Source: Microbispora sp. H13382 (GTDB taxonomy: Bacteria > Actinomycetota > Actinomycetes > Streptosporangiales > Streptosporangiaceae). Taken from it: 64,000 nucleotides of DNA. The notes under the pieces were generated by a model that was given only the letters and a program-made list of their open reading frames with translations, searched no databases and had not been told where the DNA came from. Position 1 is the stretch's first letter, and the number at the start of each line of letters is the position of its first letter. The stretch covers positions 182,623 to 246,622 of the forward strand of contig NZ_JABBXA010000013.1 of the NCBI RefSeq assembly GCF_014161445.1. The letters run 5' to 3'. The translations under genes and the position numbers were made by a program. Shown piece after piece: positions 37,779 to 46,786 of this stretch.

Positions 37779-38065
37779 TCAGAGCTCCTCACGCCGGCTG
37801 CCGCCCGGTCGCCGCGGCTACGGGAGAGGCGGGCCTGGATCGACGCCGTGGTGATCGCGCCCCCGGAATCGCGGTCGAGCTTGTGGCGGCGCACCAGGTC
37901 GTGCACGCCCTGACGGGTGATGCCGAGCATCGCCGCGGCGACCGAGACCGGCACCGCGGTCGCGGCCGGATGCCCCGCGCGCCGGGCGACCGCCCGGCCC
38001 AGTGGGGTGCCCCACCAGGCGGCGGGCGGATCGAACGCCTCGTCGCCCGGATACAGCGCGCTCAC
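37775..38065 (-). CDS. Small HTH DNA-binding protein
   Basis: 96 residues from a GTG at 38065; upstream in-frame codons lie within the terminator hairpin of accD. VSVAAAMLGITRQGVHDLVRRHKL near the middle is an HTH of the excisionase/MerR-like type, followed by TTASIQARL. Its stop overlaps the start of the decayed aldo/keto reductase (ATGA), so the two were once an operon, possibly regulator plus target. The AWWGTPLGRAVARRAG segment at the N-terminus suggests dimerisation. Confidence 0.6.
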   Translation of the reverse strand: MSALYPGDEAFDPPAAWWGTPLGRAVARRAGHPAATAVPVSVAAAMLGITRQGVHDLVRRHKLDRDSGGAITTASIQARLSRSRGDRAAAGVRSSE

Positions 38066-38087
38066 CAGCCGGACCGCGAGAACGCGA

Positions 38088-38121
38088 AAGCGCCGGTCCC
38101 CTGATGTGGGGACCGGCGCTT
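38088..38121 (-). terminator. Terminator of the fatty-acid operon
   Basis: AAGCGCCGGTCCCC and GGGGACCGGCGCTT form a perfect 14-bp stem with a 6-nt loop, 12 nt beyond the accD stop, followed in the transcript by TTTC. Confidence 0.75.
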
Positions 38122-38132
38122 CCGGTACGTCG

Positions 38133-39551
38133 TCAGAGCGGGATGTTGCCGTGGGCGCCCCGGGCCGGGGTGGCCTGGGCGAGCACCCGGGCGATCGCAC
38201 CGCGCGTCTTGGCCGGCTCGATCACCTCGTCGATGACGCCGAGGTCGAGGGCGCGCTGGAGGCCGCCCGCGGCCTTCTCGTGCTCCTCGGCCAGCCGGGC
38301 CTCGAGGGCGGAGCGCTCCTCCTCGGGGGCGGCCGCGAGCTCACGCCGCTTGAGGATGCGCACCGCCGCGACCGCGCCCATGACCGCCACCTCGATGTTC
38401 GGCCAGGCGAACACCCGGGTCGCGCCGAGCGAGCGGGAGTTCATCGCGATGTACGCCCCGCCGTACGCCTTGCGGGTGATCAGGGTGACGCGGGGCACGG
38501 ACGCCTCGGCGAACGCGTGCAGCAGCTTCGCGCCGCGCCGGACGACGCCGTCGTGCTCCTGGCCGACACCGGGAAGGTAACCGGGCACGTCCACGAGCAC
38601 CACCAGCGGCACTCCGAAGGCATCGCACATCCGGACAAAACGGGCGGCCTTCTCGGCGGAGGCGGAGTCGAGGCAGCCGCCGAGCCGCATGGGGTTGTTG
38701 GCGATGACACCGACCGTGCGGCCGCCGAGCCGGCCCAGGGTGGTGACGATGTTGGGCGCCCACTTCGGGTGCAGCTCCACGCCGGGCTCGTCGAGCAGCC
38801 CCTTCACCAGCGGATGCACGTCGTAGGCGCGGCGGGGGTTGTCGGGGAGCACGTCGCTGAAGTCGACCTCGTCCACCTCGCGCACCCGGCCCTGGTGGCC
38901 GAGCAGGCTGGCGAGCTGGCGGGCGCGCAGCATCGCCTCGGGCTCGTCCTTGGTGACGACGTGGACGACGCCGCTGCGCTTGCTGTGCGGCTCGGGACCG
39001 CCGAGGGCCGCCATGTCGATCTGCTCGCCGGTGACGCTGCGGACGACGTCCGGGCCGGTGACGAAGATGCGGCCCTGGTCGGCCAGGATCACGATATCGG
39101 TCAGGGCCGGGCCGTAGGCGGCGCCGCCGGCCGCAGGGCCGACGACGACGGAGATCTGGGGGACCAGGCCCGAGGCCTTGGTCATGGCGGCGAACACGCG
39201 GCCCACGGCGTGCAGGGACTCCACGCCCTCGGCGAGCCGGGCGCCGCCGCAGTGCCACAGGCCGATGATCGGCACGCGCTCGCGCACCGCGACGTCGTAG
39301 GCGTGGACGATGTGCTCGCAGCCCTCCGCGCCCATCGCGCCGCCCTGGACACGGGCGTCGCTGCAGAACGCCACGACCGGCACGCCCTCGACGCGGCCGG
39401 TCACCGCCAGCACGCCGCTCCTGTCCTCGGGGGTGATCGTCCGGATCGACCCCTCGTCCAGCAGGTGGCCGAGGCGCACCAGGGGGTCACGAGGATCGAC
39501 GGCGGCCGCTTCGGCGGCGTCGGCCACCGTCCTGCTGTCGAGCACTGTCAT
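38133..39551 (-). CDS. Acyl-CoA carboxylase beta subunit (AccD6-like)
   Basis: 472 residues from ATG 39551, with AAGGGAG 6 nt upstream. The carboxyltransferase fold is shown by GGAMGAEGCEHIVHAYDVAV, VGPAAGGAAYGPALTD and CDAFGVPLVVLVDVPGYLPG, with the oxyanion-forming glycines. The protein is nearest in position and length to mycobacterial AccD6, which follows the fab genes and makes malonyl-CoA. The biotin-carrying alpha subunit must be encoded elsewhere. Last gene of the fabD-fabH-acpP-fabF-accD operon and followed by a terminator. Confidence 0.9.
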   Translation of the reverse strand: MTVLDSRTVADAAEAAAVDPRDPLVRLGHLLDEGSIRTITPEDRSGVLAVTGRVEGVPVVAFCSDARVQGGAMGAEGCEHIVHAYDVAVRERVPIIGLWHCGGARLAEGVESLHAVGRVFAAMTKASGLVPQISVVVGPAAGGAAYGPALTDIVILADQGRIFVTGPDVVRSVTGEQIDMAALGGPEPHSKRSGVVHVVTKDEPEAMLRARQLASLLGHQGRVREVDEVDFSDVLPDNPRRAYDVHPLVKGLLDEPGVELHPKWAPNIVTTLGRLGGRTVGVIANNPMRLGGCLDSASAEKAARFVRMCDAFGVPLVVLVDVPGYLPGVGQEHDGVVRRGAKLLHAFAEASVPRVTLITRKAYGGAYIAMNSRSLGATRVFAWPNIEVAVMGAVAAVRILKRRELAAAPEEERSALEARLAEEHEKAAGGLQRALDLGVIDEVIEPAKTRGAIARVLAQATPARGAHGNIPL

Positions 39552-39565
39552 TCGAGACTCCCTTG

Positions 39566-40798
39566 TCAAACCGTCGTGAAGGCCACGGCGACGTTGTGTC
39601 CGCCGAACCCGAAGGAGTTGTTGATCGCGGCGAGCTGGTCGCCCTCGAGCTTGCGGGGTTCGCCGCGTACGAGGTCGACCTCGATGCCGTCGGCCGGGTC
39701 GTCCAGGTTCGCGATGGCCGGCACGATCCGCTCGTGCAGGGCGAGAATGGTGAAGATCGACTCGATGCCGCCGGCGCCGCCGAGGAGGTGGCCGGTCATC
39801 GACTTGGTGGCGGTGACGATCGCGTGGCCGCCGATGGCCTCCTTGATCGCACGGGCCTCGATCTCGTCACCGAGCGGGGTCGACGTGGCGTGGGCGTTGA
39901 CGTGGACGACGTCCGACGGGGCGAGGTCCGCGTTCCTGAGGGCCCGGAGCATGGCCTCCTGGCCGCCCTTGCCGTCCGGGTCGAGCCCGGTGATGTGGTA
40001 GGCGTCGCTGGTGTAACCGGCTCCGGCGGCCACGGCGTAGATGCGGGCGCCGCGAGCCAGGGCGTGCTCCTCCGACTCCAGCACCACGATGCCCGCGCCC
40101 TCGCCGAGCACGAAGCCGTCGCGGCCCTTGTCGAACGGGCGGGAGGCGCGCTCGGGCTCGTCGTTGCGGGTCGACATGGCCCGCGCGGCGGCGAACGACG
40201 CCACGTTCAGACCGTGGATCGCCGCCTCGGTGCCGCCGGCGACCACCATGTCGGCCCGGCCGGAGCGGATCATGTCGATGCCGTAGCCGATGGACTCGGC
40301 GCCGGTGGCGCAGGCGCTGACCGTGGCGTGCGCGCCGGCCTTGGCGCCCAGCTCGATGCTGATCCAACCGGCCGAGCCGTTGGGCATGAGCATGGGCACG
40401 GTGAACGGCGACAGCCGGTTCCAGCCCTTCTCCCGGTAGAGGTCGTAGGCGGACAGGATCGTTCCGATGCCGCCGATGCCGCTGCCGACCACCACGCCCA
40501 GCCGGTCCCCGTCCACCTCGGGGGCGCCCGCGTCCTGCCAGGCCTGCCTGGCGGCGATCAGGGCGAACTGCTCGGCGCGGTCGAGCCTCCTCGCCTCGGG
40601 CCGGGGAAGCACCTCGCCGGGGTCGACGGCCGCCACACCGGCGAACTTCACCGGCACGGTGTCGACCCAGTCCTCGGTGAGCGTGCGGATGCCCGACCGC
40701 CCCTCGAGGAGCGCCGACCAGGTCGATGCGACGTCTCCACCGAGGGGCGTCGTCGCGCCGAGCCCGGTGACTACGACACGTACCCGGTCCTTACTCAC
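39566..40798 (-). CDS. fabF: 3-oxoacyl-ACP synthase II
   Basis: 410 residues from GTG 40798, with GAGGAG 9 nt upstream. Thiolase fold with the nucleophile Cys163 in VSACATG and the histidines in NAHATSTPLGD and KSMTGHLLGGAGG. It elongates acyl-ACP by condensing malonyl-ACP. The accD start is 14 nt downstream. About 120 bp separate it from acpP, including an imperfect GC-rich hairpin; the operon may be partly attenuated here. Confidence 0.95.
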   Translation of the reverse strand: MSKDRVRVVVTGLGATTPLGGDVASTWSALLEGRSGIRTLTEDWVDTVPVKFAGVAAVDPGEVLPRPEARRLDRAEQFALIAARQAWQDAGAPEVDGDRLGVVVGSGIGGIGTILSAYDLYREKGWNRLSPFTVPMLMPNGSAGWISIELGAKAGAHATVSACATGAESIGYGIDMIRSGRADMVVAGGTEAAIHGLNVASFAAARAMSTRNDEPERASRPFDKGRDGFVLGEGAGIVVLESEEHALARGARIYAVAAGAGYTSDAYHITGLDPDGKGGQEAMLRALRNADLAPSDVVHVNAHATSTPLGDEIEARAIKEAIGGHAIVTATKSMTGHLLGGAGGIESIFTILALHERIVPAIANLDDPADGIEVDLVRGEPRKLEGDQLAAINNSFGFGGHNVAVAFTTV

Positions 40799-40917
40799 TT
40801 GTCTGCACTCCTCTTGCGTATGAGCGTGAAAGGGGCCGGACGCGCCCTGCCGTCTCATCGGAGGCGGGGCGGGCACGTCCGTGCGGCCGTCGTACGGCGG
40901 GGACTAGGGGATACGCC

Positions 40918-41157
40918 CTAGGCCTGGATGAAGCTGATGACGTCCTTGACGGTCTTCAGGTGCTTGAGCTGGTCGTCGGGGATCTCGACGCCGAACTCGT
41001 CCTGGGCCGCGACGGCGATCTCGACCATCGAGAGCGAGTCGATGTCCAGGTCGTCCACGAAGCTCTTCTCCGGGGTGACCTCGTCGGCCGGGATGCCGGT
41101 GATCTCGTTGATGATCTTGCCGAGGCCCGCGAGGATCTCCTGCTCGGTCAGTGCCAT
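40918..41157 (-). CDS. acpP: Acyl carrier protein
   Basis: 79 residues from ATG 41157 with AAGGAG 11 nt upstream. Ser41 in DDLDIDSLSMVE carries the phosphopantetheine. It is acidic, four-helix and of normal length. Between fabH and acpP is an 80-bp interval with a hairpin; ACP is usually needed in large excess over the enzymes, and this interval may hold the reason. Confidence 0.97.
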   Translation of the reverse strand: MALTEQEILAGLGKIINEITGIPADEVTPEKSFVDDLDIDSLSMVEIAVAAQDEFGVEIPDDQLKHLKTVKDVISFIQA

Positions 41158-41213
41158 GTCGCGACTACTCCTTGGATTTTCTGTCTTCCGGGTTTTCTGG
41201 GTTGCCCCAGCTC

Positions 41214-41231
41214 TGTACGGCAGGCCGTACA
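41214..41231 (-). promoter_or_regulatory. Hairpin between fabH and acpP
   Basis: TGTACGGC and GCCGTACA are an 8-bp perfect inverted repeat with a 2-nt centre, 6 nt after the fabH stop. It may stabilise or process the upstream mRNA end, or mark a promoter for acpP. Confidence 0.4.
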
Positions 41232-41237
41232 AGTTCC

Positions 41238-42194
41238 TCAGGGGATCTCGATCACCTGGGAGGCGTAGGTGAGGCCGGCGCCGAAGCCCAGCAGCAGGGC
41301 CAGGTCGCCCGACCGGACCTCGCCGCGCTCGATCATGCGAGAGAGCGCGAGCGGGATCGACGCGGCGGAGGTGTTGCCGGCGAGCACGATGTCCTTGGCG
41401 ACGACGGCCTTCTCGGCGCCCAGCTTGCGCGCGATGGCCTCGACGATCCGCAGGTTCGCCTGGTGGGGGACGAACGCGTCCAGGTCGGCGGGGTCCACCC
41501 CCGCACGCTCGCAGGCGAGCTTGGCCACCGGGTGAAGCGCGGTGGTGGCCCAGCGGAACACCGTCTGGCCTTCCTGATGGAGGAAGGACTGGCGGTCCTT
41601 GATGGCGATCGCCTCGGCCTTGTCGCCGGCGCTGCCCCACGCCACCGGGCCGATGCCCGGCCGGTCGGAGGGGCCCACGACCGCGGCGCCCGCGCCGTCG
41701 GCGAAGATGACGACGGTCGACCGGTCGCCGGGGTCGACCCACTGGGTGAGCTTCTCGCTGCCGACGACCAGCACGTTGGTCGCCGAGCCCGACCGCACCG
41801 CGTCGGACGCGGCGGCCAGCGCGTAGCAGAAGCCGGCGCAGGCGGCGTTGATGTCGAAGGCGCCGGGGGCCGTGATGCCGAGCCGGTGGGCGACGCGGCC
41901 CGCGGCGTTGGGGATGGGCGCCTCGATCGTGCAGGTCGCCACGATCACCAGGTCGATGTCGTCGCTCGACAGGCCGCTGGCCGCCAGGGCCTTGCCGCCC
42001 GCCTGCACCGCGAGGTCGATCTCCGACTCCTCCGGGCCCGCCACGCGGCGTTCCTTGATGCCGACGCGGCTCTGGATCCACTCGTCGTTGGTGTCGAGCC
42101 GGGCGGCGAGGTCGTCGTTGGTGACGACCTGGGCGGGCTGGTAGCCGCCGAAGGCGAGCACCCTCGCCGCGGGAGCGCCTTGGCCGAGCCTCAC
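41238..42194 (-). CDS. fabH: 3-oxoacyl-ACP synthase III
   Basis: 318 residues from GTG 42194. Cys119 in DINAACAGF, His in VPHQANLRI and Asn in LAGNTSAAS make the triad. It starts fatty acid synthesis by condensing a short acyl-CoA with malonyl-ACP; in actinobacteria it accepts branched primers. Its start overlaps the fabD stop (GTGA). Confidence 0.96.
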   Translation of the reverse strand: MRLGQGAPAARVLAFGGYQPAQVVTNDDLAARLDTNDEWIQSRVGIKERRVAGPEESEIDLAVQAGGKALAASGLSSDDIDLVIVATCTIEAPIPNAAGRVAHRLGITAPGAFDINAACAGFCYALAAASDAVRSGSATNVLVVGSEKLTQWVDPGDRSTVVIFADGAGAAVVGPSDRPGIGPVAWGSAGDKAEAIAIKDRQSFLHQEGQTVFRWATTALHPVAKLACERAGVDPADLDAFVPHQANLRIVEAIARKLGAEKAVVAKDIVLAGNTSAASIPLALSRMIERGEVRSGDLALLLGFGAGLTYASQVIEIP

Positions 42195-43087
42195 TTCAGC
42201 ACCTCCCTGGCGGAGTCCAGGTCACCGGGGGTCTTGAGCGCCACGGTCTTCACGCCGGGCAGGGCGCGCCGGGCCAGGCCCGTCAGCGTGCCGCCGGGCA
42301 GCAGCTCGATCATGGCGGTGACGCCGCGCTCGGCCATCGTCGCCATGCAGGCGTCCCAGCGGACCGGGTTGGCCACCTGGTTCACCAGCCGGTCCAGGAA
42401 CTCGCCACCTCCGGCGACGGCCGCGCCGTCGGCGTTGGACAGCAGCGTCACCGACGGGTCCGCGGGGGTGAGCGCCGCGGCCTCGGCGCGCAGATGGTCG
42501 ACGGCGGGGGCCATGTGGACGGTGTGGAAGGCTCCGGCGACCGCCAGGGGACGCACCCGCGCCTTCTCCGGCGGCTCGGCCGCGAAGGCCTCCAACTGCG
42601 CCCGCGTGCCGCCCGCGACGATCTGACCCGCGCCGTTCATGTTGGCGGGGGTCAGCCCGTGCTTGGAGATCACGGTGAGGACGTCCTCCTCCGCGCCGCC
42701 GAGAACAGCGCTCATGCCGGTCTCGGTGACGGCGGCGGCCTTGGCCATGGCCCGGCCGCGCTCGCGCACCAGCGCGAGGGCCTGCTCGGGGGTCAGCACA
42801 CCGGCGATCGCGGCGGCGGCGAGCTCGCCCACGCTGTGCCCGGCGACCATGTCCGGCCGGACCCCGAGAATCTCGGACGACGCCAGGGCGGCGGCCACCA
42901 GCAGGGGCTGGGCCACGGCGGTGTCGCGGATCTCGTCGGCGCCGGCGGTCGTTCCGTACGACACGAGATCGAGCTCCACGATCTCCGACCACGCGGAGAT
43001 CCGCTCGCGGAACTCGGGGATCTCGAGCCACGGACTGAGGAATCCTGGGGTCTGGGCGCCTTGGCCCGGAGCGACGATGACGAGCAC
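42191..43087 (-). CDS. fabD: Malonyl-CoA:ACP transacylase
   Basis: 298 residues from GTG 43087. The nucleophile Ser85 lies in GHSVGE; APGQGAQTPG at the N-terminus and AGAFHTVHM with the catalytic His complete the site. First gene of the operon; the mRNA is likely leaderless, because CAGGGT ends 7 nt before the start and no ribosome binding site is seen. The regulator gene lies immediately upstream on the same strand. Confidence 0.96.
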   Translation of the reverse strand: MLVIVAPGQGAQTPGFLSPWLEIPEFRERISAWSEIVELDLVSYGTTAGADEIRDTAVAQPLLVAAALASSEILGVRPDMVAGHSVGELAAAAIAGVLTPEQALALVRERGRAMAKAAAVTETGMSAVLGGAEEDVLTVISKHGLTPANMNGAGQIVAGGTRAQLEAFAAEPPEKARVRPLAVAGAFHTVHMAPAVDHLRAEAAALTPADPSVTLLSNADGAAVAGGGEFLDRLVNQVANPVRWDACMATMAERGVTAMIELLPGGTLTGLARRALPGVKTVALKTPGDLDSAREVLK

Positions 43088-43094
43088 GTACTCA

Positions 43095-43100
43095 ACCCTG
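43095..43100 (-). promoter_or_regulatory. -10-like hexamer before fabD
   Basis: On the minus strand CAGGGT ends 7 nt before the GTG at 43087; no ribosome binding site. Confidence 0.4.
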
Positions 43101-43204
43101 CCCTGTAGAGGTTCACCACACTGATGGAGATCCGAACGAACTTTGTGGCCGCCGCGTTGTGGGGTACCTACAGTTTCGGTGTCGAGAAGATTAAGGCACC
43201 CGGC

Positions 43205-44353
43205 TCAGGTAACGGACAGGCGCCCGAGTATGAGACCCACCTGGAGGGTGAATGCGGACCGTCCCTCGGTGGGCTGGTACCCGGTCAGTTCCGTGATCTT
43301 ACGTAGACGGTACCGCACGGTGTTGGGATGGACGAACAACAGCCGGGCGGTCGCCTCGAGGGAGGTCCCCTGCTCCAGGTACGTCGCGAGCGTGTCGAGC
43401 AGTGGGGTCCCGGCGAGCGGCTTGTAGACGTTCTCCACCAGCTGGGCCCGGGCGTCCTCGTCGCCGTCCAGCGCGCGCTCGGCCAGCAGGTCCTCGGCGA
43501 GCACCGGGCGCGGGGCGTCGGGCCAGCCGGCGGCGGCGCGCAGGCCCGCGATGGCGGCGCGGGCCGATCTGGCCGCCGCGTGCAGGTCGGGCACCTCGGG
43601 CCCGATGACGACGGGCCCGGGACCGAAGCGCGGCACGACGCCGCGCGCCGCGTCCTTGACGCCGTCCGCGCCGCCCACGATGACGATGAGCCGGTCGCCC
43701 TGCACCCCGGCGAGCAGCTCGTGGCCGAGACGGCGGCCCTTGTCGCGCAGCCCGTCGATGACGCTCTGCGGATCCTCGTCGGGGGCGTACCCGGCGAAGA
43801 CGACGACCGGCGCGGAGGTCCAGCCGAGCGCGGCGGCCCACGAGTGCAGCCCGTCGTCGACCTGGCCGCGCACCAGCGCGTCCACGATCAGCGCCTCCAG
43901 CCGGGCGTCCCACGAGCCGCGTGCCTCGGCCTCCCTGGCGTACACCTGCGCGGCGGCGAAGGCGACGTCGCGCGTGTAGCGCAGCATCGCGTGCCGCAGC
44001 AGCTCCGCGCCGCCGGGCGCGGCCAGCTCCTCGACCTGGGCCTCCACGACCTCGACGACGATGCGGACGAGGTCGACGGTCTGCTGGAGCGACACGCTGC
44101 GCTTGAGCTCACGCGGCGCGGTGCCGAAGAACTCGATGCTCGGCGTCGGCCGTCCCTCGCCCGCGTGGCCGAACCACTCCACGAACGCCGCGATGCCGGC
44201 CTGCGCCACCAGGCCGACCCACGACCTGTCCTCCGCCGACAGCGCGCGGTACCAGGCCAGCCGCTCCTCCATCCGGGCCATCGCGGCCGTCCCGAGGCTG
44301 CCCATGGCCCGGTCGAGCCGGCGCGCCGTGTCCTCCCGGATCCTGTCGCTCAT
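43205..44353 (-). CDS. PucR-type transcriptional regulator of fatty acid synthesis (FasR-like)
   Basis: 382 residues from the ATG at 44353 (a GTG at 44440 would add 29 residues of low complexity). N-terminal ligand-binding helical domain with AGIAAFVEWFG, a central GGDEF-like fold (about 170-290) and the C-terminal HTH: SLEATARLLFVHPNTVRYRLRKITELTG. A regulator of this type lies just upstream of fabD in Streptomyces, where it activates the operon. Direct control of fabD here is inferred from position. Stop 43205 is 117 bp before the fabD start. Confidence 0.85.
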   Translation of the reverse strand: MSDRIREDTARRLDRAMGSLGTAAMARMEERLAWYRALSAEDRSWVGLVAQAGIAAFVEWFGHAGEGRPTPSIEFFGTAPRELKRSVSLQQTVDLVRIVVEVVEAQVEELAAPGGAELLRHAMLRYTRDVAFAAAQVYAREAEARGSWDARLEALIVDALVRGQVDDGLHSWAAALGWTSAPVVVFAGYAPDEDPQSVIDGLRDKGRRLGHELLAGVQGDRLIVIVGGADGVKDAARGVVPRFGPGPVVIGPEVPDLHAAARSARAAIAGLRAAAGWPDAPRPVLAEDLLAERALDGDEDARAQLVENVYKPLAGTPLLDTLATYLEQGTSLEATARLLFVHPNTVRYRLRKITELTGYQPTEGRSAFTLQVGLILGRLSVT

Positions 44354-44521
44354 CGGCACACCGTCTCCGGCCACCCGGGCCACGTCGCCCTGTCCGTCCG
44401 TTCGCACCTGTCCGCCGCTCCCCGTGCCCCGCTCGCTCACGCCCTCTAGCGTGCCAGGTCATCCCGGAGATCGTGCCGTACGGGGGCGTGGACGGCGTCG
44501 TCGCACGTCGGAACGGCGGCG

Positions 44522-46180
44522 TCAGGCGCCGATGCGATGCAGGACGACGATGTCGTCGCGGTCGAGGCGCATCTCGTAGCCCTCGGCCAGGTAGCTGTTG
44601 ACCAGGCCGCGCAGGTCGTTGTTGACCGAGGCCACGATCCAGGGCGTGCCCCGCTTCTGGTAGTCCCACCACAGCACGGTCGTCCGGCCGGACAGCCGCG
44701 CGCCGAAGTCGTCGGTCGCCTCCACCACGACGCCGTCGGGGACCAGGCTCATGGCCTGCTCCCGGGCCGCCGTACGCGGGTCGGGCCGGTAGAAGTCGGG
44801 GTTCATCAGGTTGTCGAACGGCCGGTAGGGGACCGTGGTGACCGCGACCGCGAAGACCGCGGCGGCGTAGGCCAGCCGCAGGCCGTGCCCGGGGCGCGGC
44901 AGCCCGCGCCGCTCCAGCCACCGGATCAGCCGGGCGGCGCCGTCCACCCCGGCCAGCAGCAGGATCACCACCACGAACGCGTCGTAGTGCCAGCCGGTCG
45001 ACCACCAGTTGTCCGAGTCGGCCAGCAGCCGCTCCAGGATCAGCGGCAGCGCCGCCAGGACCAGCGGGGACAGCAGGCACAGGAACAGCGCCGGCCACAG
45101 CAGCAGGCCCCAGGTGTCCCACTTCGAGTGGTCGTCGAAGAGCATGGCCGCGAACTCGTGCGGCCGGGTGACCGCGCTCCACAGCATCTGCGGTAGGTCC
45201 TCGCCGAGCTTGGAGTAGCGCGTGTAGTAGGCCGGGTTGCCGCCGGCCAGCGGGATCAGGAACTTGCGCACCACCTGGAACACGGCCACTCCGGCGACGG
45301 CCAGCCCGGCGCCGAGCCGGCGCTGCCCGGTGAGGAACAGCCACACGCCGAGACCCGCCACCAGGAGGCCCATGTCCTCCTTGGTGAGCAGCAGGCCGAG
45401 CACCGCGAGCAGCCCGGGCAGCCGCCGCCCGGCGTGCAGCCGCTCGACGGCGATCGCGCTCAGCAGCGGCACGAAGGCGACCTCGTGGAACTCCACCGCC
45501 GTCGCCTGCGCGATCGGCCAGGAGATCGCGTACGCGGCGGAGACGAGGTAGGCGTGGGGGGTGCCGAGCACGCGGCGGGTGAACTTCCAGATGAACGGAA
45601 TGGCCAGGGCGAACAGCACGGCCTGCGCCACGAGCAGCGTCTCGGGCCCGTCGTGGAGCCAGTAGAAGGGCGCCAGCACGGCCAGGATCGGCGAGAAGTG
45701 GTCGGCGAGCTGGATGTAGTCCATGCCGAAGCCGCCGGTGATCCCGCGCAGCGGCACCGTGGGCGCGGAGAAGCGCGAGTATCCGCGCACCGCCTGGTCG
45801 AAGATGACGAGGTCGTAGGTGGCCACCTGGAAGTGGGCGAACCTGAGCAGGGACAGGGTCCAGTTCAGGGCCGCGGACAGCCCGCACAGCACCGACACCG
45901 CGATGAGGTGCCGGTTGGACCTCAGGAACCGCCCGGCGGGGCCCTGAGGCGCGCTCTCACCGGCCTGGCCGTCCCGCTGTTCCTCCGGTCCGGCGGCGGC
46001 CGTGGCGCCGACGGCGTCTTCGGGCTCCGCCGCGCCGGCTGCCCGGGGGCCTGCCGTGTCCTCCGGCTCCGCGACGGCCGTTCCGTCCACGGCGGCTGCC
46101 TCCAGGGTGTCGTCGGGGTCGCTGGCTTTCCGGGGCGACTCCTCCGCCGGTTGCCCGGACGTCGTGGTCCCCGTGATCAC
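44522..46180 (-). CDS. DUF2079 polytopic membrane protein
   Basis: 552 residues from GTG 46180. About 80 acidic, Ala-rich residues precede a first helix (about 93-110); ten or so helices follow. ATYDLVIFDQAVRGYS, QLADHFSPILAVLAPFYWL and AVEFHEVAFVPLL are hallmarks of DUF2079, which is related to membrane glycosyltransferases of the GT-C type (the first loop carries acidic and His residues). The C-terminal soluble domain (about 470-552) has ATDDFGARLSGR. Substrate unknown. Confidence 0.85.
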   Translation of the reverse strand: MITGTTTSGQPAEESPRKASDPDDTLEAAAVDGTAVAEPEDTAGPRAAGAAEPEDAVGATAAAGPEEQRDGQAGESAPQGPAGRFLRSNRHLIAVSVLCGLSAALNWTLSLLRFAHFQVATYDLVIFDQAVRGYSRFSAPTVPLRGITGGFGMDYIQLADHFSPILAVLAPFYWLHDGPETLLVAQAVLFALAIPFIWKFTRRVLGTPHAYLVSAAYAISWPIAQATAVEFHEVAFVPLLSAIAVERLHAGRRLPGLLAVLGLLLTKEDMGLLVAGLGVWLFLTGQRRLGAGLAVAGVAVFQVVRKFLIPLAGGNPAYYTRYSKLGEDLPQMLWSAVTRPHEFAAMLFDDHSKWDTWGLLLWPALFLCLLSPLVLAALPLILERLLADSDNWWSTGWHYDAFVVVILLLAGVDGAARLIRWLERRGLPRPGHGLRLAYAAAVFAVAVTTVPYRPFDNLMNPDFYRPDPRTAAREQAMSLVPDGVVVEATDDFGARLSGRTTVLWWDYQKRGTPWIVASVNNDLRGLVNSYLAEGYEMRLDRDDIVVLHRIGA

Positions 46181-46187
46181 GAGGAGG

Positions 46188-46217
46188 AGAGTAGGCCCTC
46201 CGGGCGGGAACGGTCTA
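46188..46217 (-). promoter_or_regulatory. Promoter of the leaderless DUF2079 gene
   Basis: On the minus strand TAGACC (46217-46212), 18 bp, then TACTCT (46193-46188), ending 7 nt before the GTG at 46180. Confidence 0.5.
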
Positions 46218-46328
46218 TACGGGCGTACCCGCGCAAACTTCTTCGCGGCACGCCCGCCGCTCCCACCTGGGCGTCTGCCCGCCGGCCGATGAATGTTTCA
46301 CGGCGGGCGGGACCACGTCCGTACGGGG

Positions 46329-46772
46329 TCAGATGACGGCGACGGCCGTGATGAGGCCGATGAAGAAGTGCGTCACGCCGAGGAGCACGGCGGCGGGCTG
46401 CAGCGTGGTCTCCCGGACGAGTTCGCGCACCGAGATGCCGGCGACCTTGTCGAAGGCGACCATGCCGAGCGTCTGCACGGCGATGCCCACCAGGCCGAAC
46501 ACGAGCGTCGCGAGCAGCCCCTCCTGCAGGGCGCCGCCCGACGACCAGATGGAGGCCGCCACGACGAGCCCGACGCCGGCGACGCTGGAGGCGGCCAGCA
46601 CCGTGGCGTTGGGGTTGCGGTCGGTACGGATGATCTTGCTGAGCCTGCCGGGCGTCGCCAGGTCGATGACGTAGAACCCGGCGACGAGCAGCAGCACGCC
46701 CAGGATGGCGTACGAGAGGATCGCCAGGGAGCCGTGCGTGAGCACGTCGGCGATGGAGGTTTTGGTGTCCAC
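46329..46772 (-). CDS. DUF350 membrane protein (YjfL-like)
   Basis: 147 residues from GTG 46772 with GAAGG 5 nt upstream. Four hydrophobic helices (about 12-32, 50-70, 80-105, 125-147), with the YAILGVLLLVAGFYVIDLATPG start and SIWSSGG in the loop typical of the family. Third gene of a trio with a glutathionylspermidine-synthase-like enzyme and an acidic small protein, the same set as yjfL-yjfC and ygiB-ygiC of enterobacteria. A role in the cell envelope is suspected, not known. Confidence 0.85.
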   Translation of the reverse strand: MDTKTSIADVLTHGSLAILSYAILGVLLLVAGFYVIDLATPGRLSKIIRTDRNPNATVLAASSVAGVGLVVAASIWSSGGALQEGLLATLVFGLVGIAVQTLGMVAFDKVAGISVRELVRETTLQPAAVLLGVTHFFIGLITAVAVI

Positions 46773-46786
46773 GGGGGCCTTCGCTT

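Noticed and set aside
44353..44440. GTG at 44440 as start of the PucR-type regulator
   Set aside because: The added 29 residues are of low complexity and a TAGAGG hexamer lies almost on that codon; ATG 44353 fits better, though this is not certain.
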